Assembly (NCBI GenBank): GCA_020851115.1
Contig: JADZDJ010000016.1
Span: 1-55,843 of the forward strand
Source: Pirellulales bacterium
GTDB lineage: Bacteria; Planctomycetota; Planctomycetia; Pirellulales; JADZDJ01
Reading direction: 5' to 3'
DNA length: 55,843 nt
Made by a program: the position numbers and the translations under genes. The notes beneath the pieces were generated by a model. That model saw nothing but the letters and a program-made list of their open reading frames with translations. It did no database searches and was not told the DNA's origin. Below are positions 1-7,926 of the stretch, piece after piece; positions within the stretch are counted from its first letter, which is position 1, and the number at the start of each line of letters is the position of its first letter.

Positions 1-278
1 ATTTTGACAGCGATGGCGACGTGGATGGCGCCGATTTCGTCGCCTGGCAAACCCATTTCCCCACGGCCAGCGGCGCGACGCTCGCCGACGGCGACTCCGA
101 CGGCGATGGCGATGTGGACGGCGCGGATTTTGTCGTGTGGCAAACGAATTTTCCCTACACGCCGGAGCCGGGAGCTTCGCCGGTGCCGGAGCCGCAGGCG
201 ATTTTGTTGGCAGTTTGGGTTGCCGTCGGCGCGGTAGTGTTACGACAAAATGCTCTTTGCAAAATTCGCGTCGCCTGA
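1..278 (+). CDS. 3' end of a dockerin-type secreted protein with PEP-CTERM-like tail (partial)
   Basis: The reading frame is open from base 3 and ends at 278; the start lies before the window. The visible residues carry two dockerin type I-like calcium-binding repeats of the form DxDxDGxVDGADFVxWQT, about 38 residues apart, as in many planctomycete surface proteins. A proline-rich linker follows, then a PVPEP motif, a hydrophobic helix (AILLAVWVAVGAVVL) and a short basic end. That order matches PEP-CTERM sorting signals, which direct proteins to the envelope for processing by an exosortase. The catalytic or binding part of the protein is outside the window, so its function cannot be stated. 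The call of dockerin plus sorting tail is firm; the protein family is unknown. Confidence 0.75.
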   Translation, partial: FDSDGDVDGADFVAWQTHFPTASGATLADGDSDGDGDVDGADFVVWQTNFPYTPEPGASPVPEPQAILLAVWVAVGAVVLRQNALCKIRVA

Positions 279-561
279 TTCGCTAATTCGAGCGTAGAAA
301 GGGTCGCGACCACAATGCTGATGGAATTCAACGGGACAGTTCTAATGATTGGACGCTTCCTTCGTCGGGCGACCGCGCCGGCTGAGGTCAAGGAGGCGAC
401 GTTCTCCTGAGCCAGAAGCTGATCGACCGCCGGTCCCGATTGGTAGTGGTCTTTCAAGTCGCGGCAATCAAATCGGACGAGCCGCTGACGGCAAATCGTA
501 ACACCACTGCATCGCCGTCATAGACCAGCACCTCGAGGTGGCAAATTGGGTTGGCGGAGTG

Positions 562-1206
562 CTACTTGTCGTCGGGGTTGAGCGCGCGGAATACCAAACC
601 GGCGACGATGCCGCCGGCCAGGCCGCCCACGATGTGAATCCAGGCCGACGGCGCGTGAAGCAGGCCCAGGACGCTGGCGCCGATGGCCACGGCCGGATTG
701 AATGCGCCGCCGGAGATGGAACCCACGGTAAATGCACCCGTCAGGACGGTGAAGCCAATGGCCAGACCATAAAACGAATTGCCGGAGGTGGCTTTCGCCG
801 TCGCGGTGTTCAAAACAACAAAGGCGAGGGCAAAAGTGAAGAGAAACTCGGCCAGCAACGCCTTGGACACATCCTCGGGCGGGGCTGCGGTCTTGGCAAC
901 GCCGTTGGTGAGATACATGGCCGCGCACGATGCCAACAGGGCACCGATTATTTGCGCGACCCAATACGGCACCAGCTCGCTCCAGGCGTGGCGGCCGCGC
1001 ACGCTCGCGGCCAGCGTGACCGCCGGGTTATAGTGTGCCCCGGAGATGTGGCCTCCAGCATAGACCATGACCATGAGGGCCGATCCGATCGCCAGAGGCG
1101 GAATGATGCCTCGACTGGCGTCGGACGACAGGATGACCGCACACCCAACGGTGAGCATCAGAAAGAACGTTCCAATCAGTTCCGTGACTAGTTTGCGTGC
1201 CAACAT
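562..1206 (-). CDS. MIP-family channel (aquaporin-like) with atypical selectivity filter
   Basis: This 214-residue membrane protein has the six-helix, two-half-helix layout of the major intrinsic protein family. Both NPA boxes are present: HYNPAV near residues 59-63 and FNPAV near 169-173. It should be an inner-membrane channel for water or small neutral solutes. In AqpZ and GlpF the second NPA is followed by the arginine of the aromatic/arginine filter; here that position is Val173. The position matching the AqpZ filter histidine looks like Ala or Gly (about 157-158). The pore is therefore probably wider and less water-specific, so I give no symbol. The ATG start at 1206 begins directly before the first helix. 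The gene stands alone; no glycerol kinase or transporter partner is nearby. Confidence 0.93.
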   Translation of the reverse strand: MLARKLVTELIGTFFLMLTVGCAVILSSDASRGIIPPLAIGSALMVMVYAGGHISGAHYNPAVTLAASVRGRHAWSELVPYWVAQIIGALLASCAAMYLTNGVAKTAAPPEDVSKALLAEFLFTFALAFVVLNTATAKATSGNSFYGLAIGFTVLTGAFTVGSISGGAFNPAVAIGASVLGLLHAPSAWIHIVGGLAGGIVAGLVFRALNPDDK

Positions 1207-1714
1207 ACGCTAAATTCCTTTACTTGAGTTGAACGAATTCGGTATCGACGCCACCATGCAAAACGCGGTTCACAATCTTGCCGCGAAGCTCGCAACTTCA
1301 AGGGCAACCTCATGCCAAAGAACTGCAATCCGGAACCGCTCGGCCCGAAAGCGGCTTCGGGAGATCGCTCGCGGCGTCCGGCAGCGCTAAGCGACGCAGT
1401 CCTAGAGCGCTGGGAGGAATAGTTGGCCGCCTAGCTTACGAAAGGCGGGCGCTGATTCCAAGTCCTATCGATTCGGCTCGCAGCAGCATCCCGAATTTTG
1501 ACCGGTGCGATGCTCCAAAACCGGTATACGGCATTGACCAAAGGCTTTTTCAGGCCATCCAGAACCCATTTCCCGGAGAACTTCGGCCGAAGTCCTGACA
1601 TGGTTGGCAAACAACCAGCGGTCGCCGAGCCAGAAGCAGAACGTGCCCGAACCTGTGGGCTGGCCACCATGGCGGAAGCCCGTGATACAACCAACCCGAT
1701 CGAGTGCCGCGGCG
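1207..1714. other. Intergenic stretch, no gene recognised
   Basis: About 500 bases between the aquaporin start and the oxidoreductase stop. Several frames are open for 80-110 codons on both strands, but none gives a recognisable protein, signal peptide or convincing ribosome-binding site. The left end must hold the promoter of the aquaporin gene; I could not pick out a clear -35/-10 pair. Confidence 0.5.
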
Positions 1715-3100
1715 CTAGGAGGCGTATTCGCGCGTATTCACCAGTCCTGGCATTGGCACCGGGTATTTGCCGCTGTCGTTGAGTTGCAGCGGCGCGGGGG
1801 ACTCGAACGTCAATTGCTCGAGGTTGGGGGCGAATTCATGTTCGCAATTCGAGATTTCGTCGAAGGTGATGGTCTTGCCGGTGTGGCACGCCATGCGGCC
1901 CATGGATGTGACCAAACTGGCCATTACGCCGCGATCGACTTCGTTATATGGCGTATTATTGCGAACCGCGGCAATCAGATCGTCCCATTCCATTTGATAT
2001 GGATTGGGTTCGGGGCGGCCGAACTCCCAGATCAGATCGTCTTTGTGATTGATCCGTTGCCCGCCGTAAATGCGGCATTTGGCGGGAGAGTGAGAGGACG
2101 TCGATATGACGGCCGAATTCTTGGTGCCGTGAGCATAGCTGGCAAACTCGTCGTCGCAGCCGTTCATGCCACGGCCTTCGAGCATCAGCTTGCCGCCGTC
2201 GGGGAAAGTATATTCGACCGAGTAGGTGTCAAAGTTTTGATCGACATTATTGCCGCGGTAATGGCGTCCGCCGTAGCCTTTGGCTTCGATCGGCCAGGCG
2301 TCTTTCATCCAACAGCACTCGTCGATGTTATGGATCAAGAAGTCGCTGAACGCGCCGCCGCTGGCCCAAAGGAAGCCGTGGAAGTGTTGGATCTGCCACA
2401 TTAACTCCGACATTCCCTTGGGGGCCAAACCCGTGAATGCGCTGCCGGTCTCGCCCGTCACACGATAAGCTCGCAGCAGCGTGAGATCTCCCAATTCTCC
2501 GTTCTTGATGCGGTCGAACAACTCGTAACGAGCCCGGCAATGCCGGCACATCAGGCCGACGCCGACTTTGAGGTTTTTCTTTTTCGCATCTTCGTTGATG
2601 GCAAACATCTTGCGCGACGAGGGGCCATCGACTGAAACGGGCTTTTCCATAAACACATTCAAGCCCTTCTCGACGGCATATTTGAAGAACACCCAGCGGA
2701 ACGCCGGCGGCGTGGCAAAAATCGCCACGTCTCCTGGCTTCAGGCAATCCATCGCTTGCTTGTAGCCCTCGAAGCTGACGAAGCGGCGGTCTTCGGGAAC
2801 GTCGATCTTGTCGGCAAGATGATTCTTCCGCGAGAGTTCATTGAAGCTATTCGACAGCCGGTCGTGAAACACGTCGGCCATCGCGACCAGCTTGATCGGG
2901 CCGTTGTTGACCGAAAGCGCTTGTTCGGCAGCCCCCGTGCCGCGTCCACCACAGCCGATCAGGGCGACTTTAATGGTATTTTCTTCGGCGGCGTATACTT
3001 TCGGAATTGCCACGCCCGCCAGTGCTGTGGCGGCGGCGACGCGGCCGGTGGTTTGCAGAAATTCGCGGCGAGAACTACCTGTGGTGGAACGATCGGTCAT
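1715..3100 (-). CDS. Tat-exported Gfo/Idh/MocA family oxidoreductase
   Basis: A 461-residue NAD(P)-dependent dehydrogenase of the Gfo/Idh/MocA family, which oxidises or epimerises sugars, inositols and related polyols. The N-terminus carries a twin-arginine signal (SSRREFLQ, residues 9-16, followed by an Ala-rich stretch), so it is likely folded with its cofactor and exported. The Rossmann nucleotide motif GCGGRGTG is at 49-56 and the family EKP motif at 152-154. The C-terminal half has the usual alpha/beta substrate domain. Planctomycetes carry many such Tat-exported paralogues, and the substrate cannot be predicted. The ATG at 3100 fits the signal sequence. The gene is monocistronic in this window. 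Confidence 0.93.
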   Translation of the reverse strand: MTDRSTTGSSRREFLQTTGRVAAATALAGVAIPKVYAAEENTIKVALIGCGGRGTGAAEQALSVNNGPIKLVAMADVFHDRLSNSFNELSRKNHLADKIDVPEDRRFVSFEGYKQAMDCLKPGDVAIFATPPAFRWVFFKYAVEKGLNVFMEKPVSVDGPSSRKMFAINEDAKKKNLKVGVGLMCRHCRARYELFDRIKNGELGDLTLLRAYRVTGETGSAFTGLAPKGMSELMWQIQHFHGFLWASGGAFSDFLIHNIDECCWMKDAWPIEAKGYGGRHYRGNNVDQNFDTYSVEYTFPDGGKLMLEGRGMNGCDDEFASYAHGTKNSAVISTSSHSPAKCRIYGGQRINHKDDLIWEFGRPEPNPYQMEWDDLIAAVRNNTPYNEVDRGVMASLVTSMGRMACHTGKTITFDEISNCEHEFAPNLEQLTFESPAPLQLNDSGKYPVPMPGLVNTREYAS

Positions 3101-3612
3101 CGTCTAGGCTCCAGCAAGAAGAAATGTGGGCAGGTGCATGCGCGCGAAATACGGGGGGATCATCGCACGGCAAGGGAACCCATATTATGCGCTACGGCCA
3201 TCCGCGATGGAATTACCAGAACGAGGAAGATTTCGTACTTCCCGTACATTCGTTCCACGACGGTTCGTGGCCGTTTCCGTTCGGTTCGACGTCGATCGGA
3301 CGGAATATGAACTCACGAATTCCTGCGCGAGAATGACCTTGCGAAAGTGGAGATGGCACGAGGTTTATTGCGACGTGGGTTCCAAACGCGAAATCAAACG
3401 TCGGCCGGGCACGCGCGGCCATCGTCGGATTGCCCACGGAGCGCCGGCAAAGTTGCATCAAATCGCATTCTGAACGGCAACGGACGCCAGGCCGGGCGGC
3501 CTGTTTCTCGGCAGCCGGCGAGAAAAGTTGGCTGAAATCACGCTTTTACGCGGACGGCGCGGGCGCTTGGCCGTCAGGGGCATTACTTCTTCGCAAGCAT
3601 GAAAGAATCCGA
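3101..3612. other. Intergenic stretch, no gene recognised
   Basis: Between the divergently read oxidoreductase start and a small RNA promoter. The open frames here look like random GC-rich reading frames. The right end leads into the promoter at 3613-3640. Confidence 0.45.
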
Positions 3613-3640
3613 TTGAATCGCGGAAATAGTCCGCTATTGT
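3613..3640 (+). promoter_or_regulatory. Sigma70-like promoter with a dyad in the spacer
   Basis: A -35 box TTGAAT (3613-3618) and a -10 box TATTGT (3635-3640) are separated by 16 bases. The spacer contains a perfect inverted repeat, GCGGA-aatag-TCCGC (3620-3634), lying exactly between the two boxes, where repressors or MerR-type activators often bind. The expected start point, about 3647, coincides with the first base of the terminator-like hairpin described next. No reading frame starts just downstream, so the promoter would serve an RNA. Confidence 0.45.
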
Positions 3641-3646
3641 AGAGAT

Positions 3647-3713
3647 GTGCCCACCAACAGCAGTCGCTCGTCCCAAGCGGCTGTTGCCCCCATGCATGGT
3701 GGGCATTTTTATT
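3647..3713 (+). ncRNA. Candidate short sRNA: nested hairpin with U-run
   Basis: The transcript predicted from the promoter at 3613-3640 would fold into one long nested hairpin: TGCCCACC (3648-3655) pairs with GGTGGGCA (3698-3705), AACAGC (3656-3661) with GCTGTT (3680-3685), and CGCT (3665-3668) with AGCG (3676-3679). Five T bases follow at 3706-3710. The shape is a Rho-independent terminator, but no gene on this strand ends upstream, and the promoter spacing makes a free-standing RNA of about 65 nt plausible. Alternatively it is a leftover terminator of the collapsed gene region. No RNA family is recognised. Confidence 0.45.
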
Positions 3714-3794
3714 GCGCGGAGCCTTTTTCGCTTCGGCCGAAAGATGTTCTTGCGATCTTGCTTGCTCGCAGCCATTGAATGGCAAATGATGTAG

Positions 3795-3986
3795 CCACGC
3801 ATCGGCCGCGCCGCCGATGTGCAAATGCCGCAGGTGCGTGATCCGCGGCTCAAATTGGAACTGTTCGCGGCCGAGCCTGACATCGTGAGGCCGACCGGCG
3901 TGGGCGAAATGATTACGGGCCTGGAACCGCGGATGACCACGCAAGAAATCTGCGATTTTCGGGCGTTCCTGCAGCGCCGCAATTGA
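3795..3986 (+). pseudogene. Collapsed remnant of a PVC-type membrane-bound dehydrogenase
   Basis: A short open frame whose best start is the ATG at 3825 (53 codons). Its first half reads VRDPRLKLELFAAEPDIV followed by RPTGV. That matches the opening of the large planctomycete/verrucomicrobial membrane-bound dehydrogenase domain, where hundreds of residues normally follow. Here the frame jumps directly to GEMITGLEPRMTTQEICDF and RAFLQ, which resembles the C-terminal helix that precedes the end of the haem-binding part of such proteins. The middle, well over 500 residues, is missing with the frame kept, so this looks like a gene reduced by one internal deletion. A stop lies just upstream at 3792. 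I regard it as non-functional. Confidence 0.55.
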
Positions 3987-4011
3987 ACTTCACCGACTCG
4001 ATGGTTGGCGA

Positions 4012-5298
4012 TTACGTCCAGGCGACGAAGGTTGGCTGCGTTTTCGCTTGCGACACCAAGAGAGCGGCCCGTTTGCCGTCGGTGAAATAGGGATCGCCGG
4101 TGAGATTCCTGCGCGGATTCGACGGCTGGCACGCCTGGACGCCGTCGACATAACCGGCCAGTTCGAGCCGGCCGATTTGCAGCAGATCTTCGACCACATA
4201 ATCGCGGGCTTCGTCGACGTCGGGATCGATGCGATGAGTGGTAAGGTTCCAAGTCCGCCAGGTGAATCGCACGCCGATGTCGCGGCTGACTTGACCGACC
4301 CAGACAGGCTGACCTCGAAAGCGCAGCGGCGTCGCCCACAGCCGCAAGTGAAGTCGCTCGTTGATCGATTTGCGAACTCGTTGCAGGGCGAAGTCTTGTT
4401 GGCGGCCGAAAAGGTACAGCGAGCTGACCGGCGAGTAGCGATAATCCCAGCCCGTCAAGAATGCTCGAAAAGTTTTCCAGGAGGTGGCGATCGAAATCAG
4501 TTCGGTTTCATCCCACCGAGCGCCAAACGCGCTCAGCAGCGTGGCGAACTGGCCGGCGACCAGGAGATTCACTGGATCGCCTTCGCGCGAGCCGCGGCGG
4601 TTGGTCACGGCGCGCGGCATCGCGGCCAGGCGTTTTTGCAGCTCCGCGAGGTCGCAATCGACGGTTGTTTCGGGACGACCCAGGCCAAGAAACTCACGAC
4701 GCAAGTAGTCTAGATCGAGGCCCGGCACGGCGACGTGAAAGGTGAACTCTTTCGCGCCGCCAGCGCCGAGCAATCGCACGCAGACGACTTTGCTGCCGAT
4801 GTCCAGATTGGTGAATACGAAGCCTTCCGACTGCTGGCCGGAATGGATCGGCCGTAAATGAAATGCTTGCGATTGGAAATACGTATCCATCCGACGATTG
4901 CCGCGCCACGCGCCGAATAGCTTCAGCGGCAAGATCCACAAGAACGGCCAAAACAGCAGCGCGAGGAAGCCAAAGCCGAGGAATCGCTTGCCGCTGGAAA
5001 AGTGATTCACCGAGGCGGCCTCGTGGGGCGAAAAGTAGTTGGGGTCGAGTGTCAACAAGTTCAACCGATAGGGCGTCTGATCCCCGTTAACAACCTTGAG
5101 CCACACCGGCTGCACGCCGCGGCGCGCCATCGGTACGCCGAAGAACTTGCGGCTCTCGATGGCGTCGAGTACGGCGACGGTCACTTCGAGGTCGCCGTCG
5201 CGTTGCGTTTGGGCACGCTCGAGGAACGAACGATCGCCGGGCCGTGGCGTATAGGGAACCAGCAGCCGCCGTAGAATGGGAATGCGATCGATGGCCAT
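4012..5298 (-). CDS. LssY C-terminal domain membrane protein
   Basis: A 428-residue protein with one clear hydrophobic segment around residues 105-128 (FLGFGFLALLFWPFLWILP) between soluble parts. The C-terminal half matches the LssY-C domain: NLLVAGQFATLLSAF, then WDYRYSPVSSLYLFGRQQDF, then the QRVRKSINERLHLRLW and VGQVSRDIGV blocks. LssY-C proteins are membrane-associated and of unknown biochemical role; in some bacteria the domain is fused to PAP2 phosphatase or DedA-like parts. The longer reading begins with a TTG at 5304, but the ATG at 5298, two bases after the stop of the amidohydrolase gene, is the better start. The two genes are almost certainly cotranscribed. Confidence 0.85.
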   Translation of the reverse strand: MAIDRIPILRRLLVPYTPRPGDRSFLERAQTQRDGDLEVTVAVLDAIESRKFFGVPMARRGVQPVWLKVVNGDQTPYRLNLLTLDPNYFSPHEAASVNHFSSGKRFLGFGFLALLFWPFLWILPLKLFGAWRGNRRMDTYFQSQAFHLRPIHSGQQSEGFVFTNLDIGSKVVCVRLLGAGGAKEFTFHVAVPGLDLDYLRREFLGLGRPETTVDCDLAELQKRLAAMPRAVTNRRGSREGDPVNLLVAGQFATLLSAFGARWDETELISIATSWKTFRAFLTGWDYRYSPVSSLYLFGRQQDFALQRVRKSINERLHLRLWATPLRFRGQPVWVGQVSRDIGVRFTWRTWNLTTHRIDPDVDEARDYVVEDLLQIGRLELAGYVDGVQACQPSNPRRNLTGDPYFTDGKRAALLVSQAKTQPTFVAWT

Positions 5299-5300
5299 GT

Positions 5301-6347
5301 TCAACTCTGTAACATTTGCCGGCGGTCGTCGCTGCGGGCCTGCTCGGCGAGCGATTGGAGCGTCCGGCGAGCGAGATCTTCCTGGATCGGTCGCGGCCCG
5401 CGCCGACCGACGATGCGGTAAAAGTTTTCGGAAAAGATCTGCTTCGTCACCGTTGGCGGCAGCCCCAAGCCGTGCAAGTCGGGACGCTCGTCGGGGGTCA
5501 TCGCTGGGTCGTCAGGAACCGGAAATACATCGTCGGTTTCCAGAAATTTTCGGACCATCACACCGCGATCGGGGCTGGAGCAATGATCGCACAGGCCGAT
5601 GTCGGTGCCAAAAATGATGCGGTCGGCGAAGGCGATGAAAAAGTCGCGAGCCGCCGGCCAATTCTTGGTGAAATTGTGCAGCATCTCGACTCCAGGAGCG
5701 AGATCGAGGCAAAACCCTGGATAGGTCTCCAGCAACTTCGCGGCTTCATCGAGCCGATCCGACAAAAAGAAAAAGTGCGGCAGAATCAGATTCAAATTCG
5801 GATGCCGAGCGAAAACCGCGCGAATTTCGCGGTCGATTTGCGCATGCGACGGCGTATCGGCTTCGTACCACCAGCCTTTTTCCTTCGCCCAAATCGGCAC
5901 GGTATTTTTGTCCCAAAACTCTGGTGGATCGTTCACATGCCACAGCAGAGGGAACCGCGTCGCTTCGAGCCAATTCATCATCGGCGTAAAAACCGGCGAA
6001 TCGAGCGCATGGCCGATCTTCTGCCGCACATTGGGTTTGCCACTGTACGACTTGAAGCCGTCCAGTCCCATCGCGCGTAGCAAATTCAATTGCTCGACCA
6101 GCGGGACGAGCGGCGCTTGGCCGCCGCCCATCAGGCCCGTATAGTCGAGACCGCCAAAGACAAACGCCTCGTTGGGATGGTGTAGCTTGAGCCAAATCCC
6201 CTCGGCCAGTGCGAACGTATCGGGATTTGGATCGACTTGATCGAGCACCAGCACGCAAAATTGCCGAGCCTCCGTCCGCCGCATATCCGACATCAATCGG
6301 CAGTAGTGCTTGACCGAATAGAAATGAACGTGGCCGTCGACGATCAT
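5301..6347 (-). CDS. Amidohydrolase-2 family metal-dependent hydrolase
   Basis: A 348-residue TIM-barrel hydrolase of the amidohydrolase_2 group. The metal-binding HxH appears at the N-terminus (DGHVHF, residues 4-9). A lysine-containing strand GFKSYSGKP, the strands LLWHVNDPP and LILPHFFF, and the late FGTDIGLCDH, with the conserved Asp, complete the usual metal/catalytic set. Family members are decarboxylases, lactonases and hydratases; the substrate here is not predictable. The ATG at 6347 is well placed. The stop sits immediately before the start of the LssY-C gene, so the pair is an operon, though no functional link between these families is known to me. Confidence 0.87.
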   Translation of the reverse strand: MIVDGHVHFYSVKHYCRLMSDMRRTEARQFCVLVLDQVDPNPDTFALAEGIWLKLHHPNEAFVFGGLDYTGLMGGGQAPLVPLVEQLNLLRAMGLDGFKSYSGKPNVRQKIGHALDSPVFTPMMNWLEATRFPLLWHVNDPPEFWDKNTVPIWAKEKGWWYEADTPSHAQIDREIRAVFARHPNLNLILPHFFFLSDRLDEAAKLLETYPGFCLDLAPGVEMLHNFTKNWPAARDFFIAFADRIIFGTDIGLCDHCSSPDRGVMVRKFLETDDVFPVPDDPAMTPDERPDLHGLGLPPTVTKQIFSENFYRIVGRRGPRPIQEDLARRTLQSLAEQARSDDRRQMLQS

Positions 6348-6365
6348 GGTTGGTCAGCCAATCCG

Positions 6366-6608
6366 CTACAAGTTCATCACGATAACCGTTGGAGGATCCT
6401 CTAGGATTTCAAACTCCACTCCTAACGGAGCGGTAAAAGCCACGCGCACGTTTTCGTATCTGGATTCGCCAAAATCCGCCGGATTCCATTTCAACCAATA
6501 TTCGAGTTCACGCAAGACAGAAACCAAAGCAGCAGGATCGGCAGCCTCAGCGATTAACTTCTGAACTTTGTCATCGGCATTGGGCATCCAAAAGACATAA
6601 TGCCTCAT
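6366..6608 (-). CDS. Putative RelE/ParE-like toxin of a toxin-antitoxin pair
   Basis: An 80-residue protein whose C-terminal half, WNPADFGESR then VRVAFTAPLGVEFEI and a final VIVMNL strand, has the 'P..fGESR....R.....PLgv.fev' pattern of the plasmid-stabilisation/RelE-ParE superfamily, whose members cleave mRNA on the ribosome or poison gyrase. The N-terminal helices are acidic and fit the fold. The start codon overlaps the end of the upstream small gene by four bases, which is the classical translational coupling of such modules, with the antitoxin first. The catalytic residues of RelE are not clearly visible, so activity is uncertain. Confidence 0.6.
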   Translation of the reverse strand: MRHYVFWMPNADDKVQKLIAEAADPAALVSVLRELEYWLKWNPADFGESRYENVRVAFTAPLGVEFEILEDPPTVIVMNL

Positions 6609-6844
6609 CGCGAGCCCATGCCTTGAAGGATCTCGTCCAAGGTTCGACCGGCTCGCGAGCCGCGAAGTTTCCTACTATCTTCAATCGATAAGGGAATCTC
6701 GAATCCGGTCGGCAGTAGGCCGGGCTTTCGCTCTCCTGACACAAAATAGCCAACCAATTGGCCCTGTTCGTCAAGTATCTGAGCGGAACCCTCAATGCTT
6801 CCCAACCGACCGCATGCAGCATTGTCGAGCGTAACCTTCGTCAT
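6605..6844 (-). CDS. Putative antitoxin partner of the RelE/ParE-like protein
   Basis: A 79-residue protein starting at the ATG at 6844 (a TTG at 6862 in frame is less likely). It begins with a short beta-rich stretch (KVTLDNAACGRLGSIEGSAQI, reading into EQGQLVGYFV) and ends with a helical LSIEDSRKLRGSRAGRTLDEILQ segment. The ending SIEDSRKLR....GRTLDEIL resembles the C-terminal tails of small antitoxins that wrap around RelE-type toxins. Position directly before, and overlapping, the toxin-like gene supports this. I know no precise family name for it. Confidence 0.55.
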   Translation of the reverse strand: MTKVTLDNAACGRLGSIEGSAQILDEQGQLVGYFVSGERKPGLLPTGFEIPLSIEDSRKLRGSRAGRTLDEILQGMGSR

Positions 6845-6939
6845 TGCAAAAACTCCAGCCAATTGTGCTTAACATTCGATCGAACGAGCAACTACATTCT
6901 ATCGTGCCCCTGAGCCAACGAAAACCATCAGGCCGCAGA

Positions 6940-7770
6940 TCACTTCACCTCCCAATGTCCAGCGATCCAGCGCCATTGGCCGAATAGGCCTTGCTTCCAG
7001 TGGCCGGAAATGTAGGTCGCCTTTGGATCCGGCGAAGGAGCCCAATTCGCGGGAACGAAGGTCCAGCCGTAGCCTGTCCAGTCCCAATGTGCGGGTACCC
7101 AGCCGTAATTCGGTTGCAGTGGAGACGCCGGATACGATGGCGTCGGAGTCGCTGGGAGCGGCGGAATCTCCACCGGCTTCGTGACCACCATGCCCATGCC
7201 TGGATCGGCAGTGCCCCAATGACCCGGCATCCACACGTACTTTCCAGTCTCCCATTTCCAATAGCCGCCGACCCAGCGCGCGTTGCCGAACGGGGCTTTA
7301 TCCCAATGGCCAGCAACCCATTTCCACTGGTCGGGCGTGCGATCCCAGTCGCCCGGACTCCATACGTGCTCTGGCGATGGCTCGGGAGTCATGAGTTCCG
7401 GCTTGAGCGTTGGCTCCTCGATCGGCTGCTGCGAGATAATCGGTGGCGGCACAACCGGTGCGAGAGGCGCAGTCGCTGTCGATGCCGGCGTCGTGGCGAC
7501 GGCTGGCTCACTCGCGGCGACAGCGGGCACCGCCGAAACGGGAACAAGCGGCGGCACGACAGTGTCATGCAACGCAACCTCGCTGGCCGAAGGCGGGGCA
7601 TGTTTTGGCGCAATCGGCGACGACGGAGAGGGCGATTCGGTTGGCGGGGCGGCCAAACTTGCCGTCGGCGGCTTGGCCGGCTTGCCGGCTTTCGATTCGC
7701 TTCGAGAACATCCCACCGCCACGATTGCCACACAAGCCATTGCCAATGCAACCCAAGAAAATCGCGCCAT
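6940..7770 (-). CDS. WXXGXW-repeat lipoprotein
   Basis: A 276-residue lipoprotein. The signal sequence from MARFSWVALAMACVAIVAVGC ends in a lipobox (VAVGC), so the mature N-terminus is a lipidated cysteine. Starting at the ATG at 7770 fits this better than the in-frame GTG at 7806. Residues about 25-130 are a low-complexity Pro/Ala/Ser linker. The C-terminal half holds at least five copies of the W-x-x-G/A-x-W/H motif: WSPGDW, WVAGHW, WVGGYW, WMPGHW, WVPAHW, WIAGHW. This is the WXXGXW/YXWGXW repeat of secreted proteins with no assigned activity. It stands between the toxin-antitoxin pair and the catabolic operon, read in the same direction. Confidence 0.8.
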   Translation of the reverse strand: MARFSWVALAMACVAIVAVGCSRSESKAGKPAKPPTASLAAPPTESPSPSSPIAPKHAPPSASEVALHDTVVPPLVPVSAVPAVAASEPAVATTPASTATAPLAPVVPPPIISQQPIEEPTLKPELMTPEPSPEHVWSPGDWDRTPDQWKWVAGHWDKAPFGNARWVGGYWKWETGKYVWMPGHWGTADPGMGMVVTKPVEIPPLPATPTPSYPASPLQPNYGWVPAHWDWTGYGWTFVPANWAPSPDPKATYISGHWKQGLFGQWRWIAGHWEVK

Positions 7771-7926
7771 CGCAGTTGGCCCGCTGCGGAGCCCTCCATG
7801 TTTCACAGACTGTCGCGGCCGAAATGGCGGCCGACGTTGCTGAAAGATAGGGCGAATACAAAGCCCTCGGCAAGATCAATTGTCGGCAATCCTCGAAAAC
7901 CGGCCGTCGAAAATCGCAAGAGAATT

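Noticed and set aside
1431-1694. Protein-like minus-strand phrases (WLGDRWLFANHV and similar) near 1.6 kb
   Set aside because: They lie in different frames, match nothing I know and are interrupted; too little to claim a pseudogene.
1604-2404. 266-codon plus-strand frame
   Set aside because: Mostly antisense to the Gfo/Idh/MocA gene, whose motifs are intact on the other strand.
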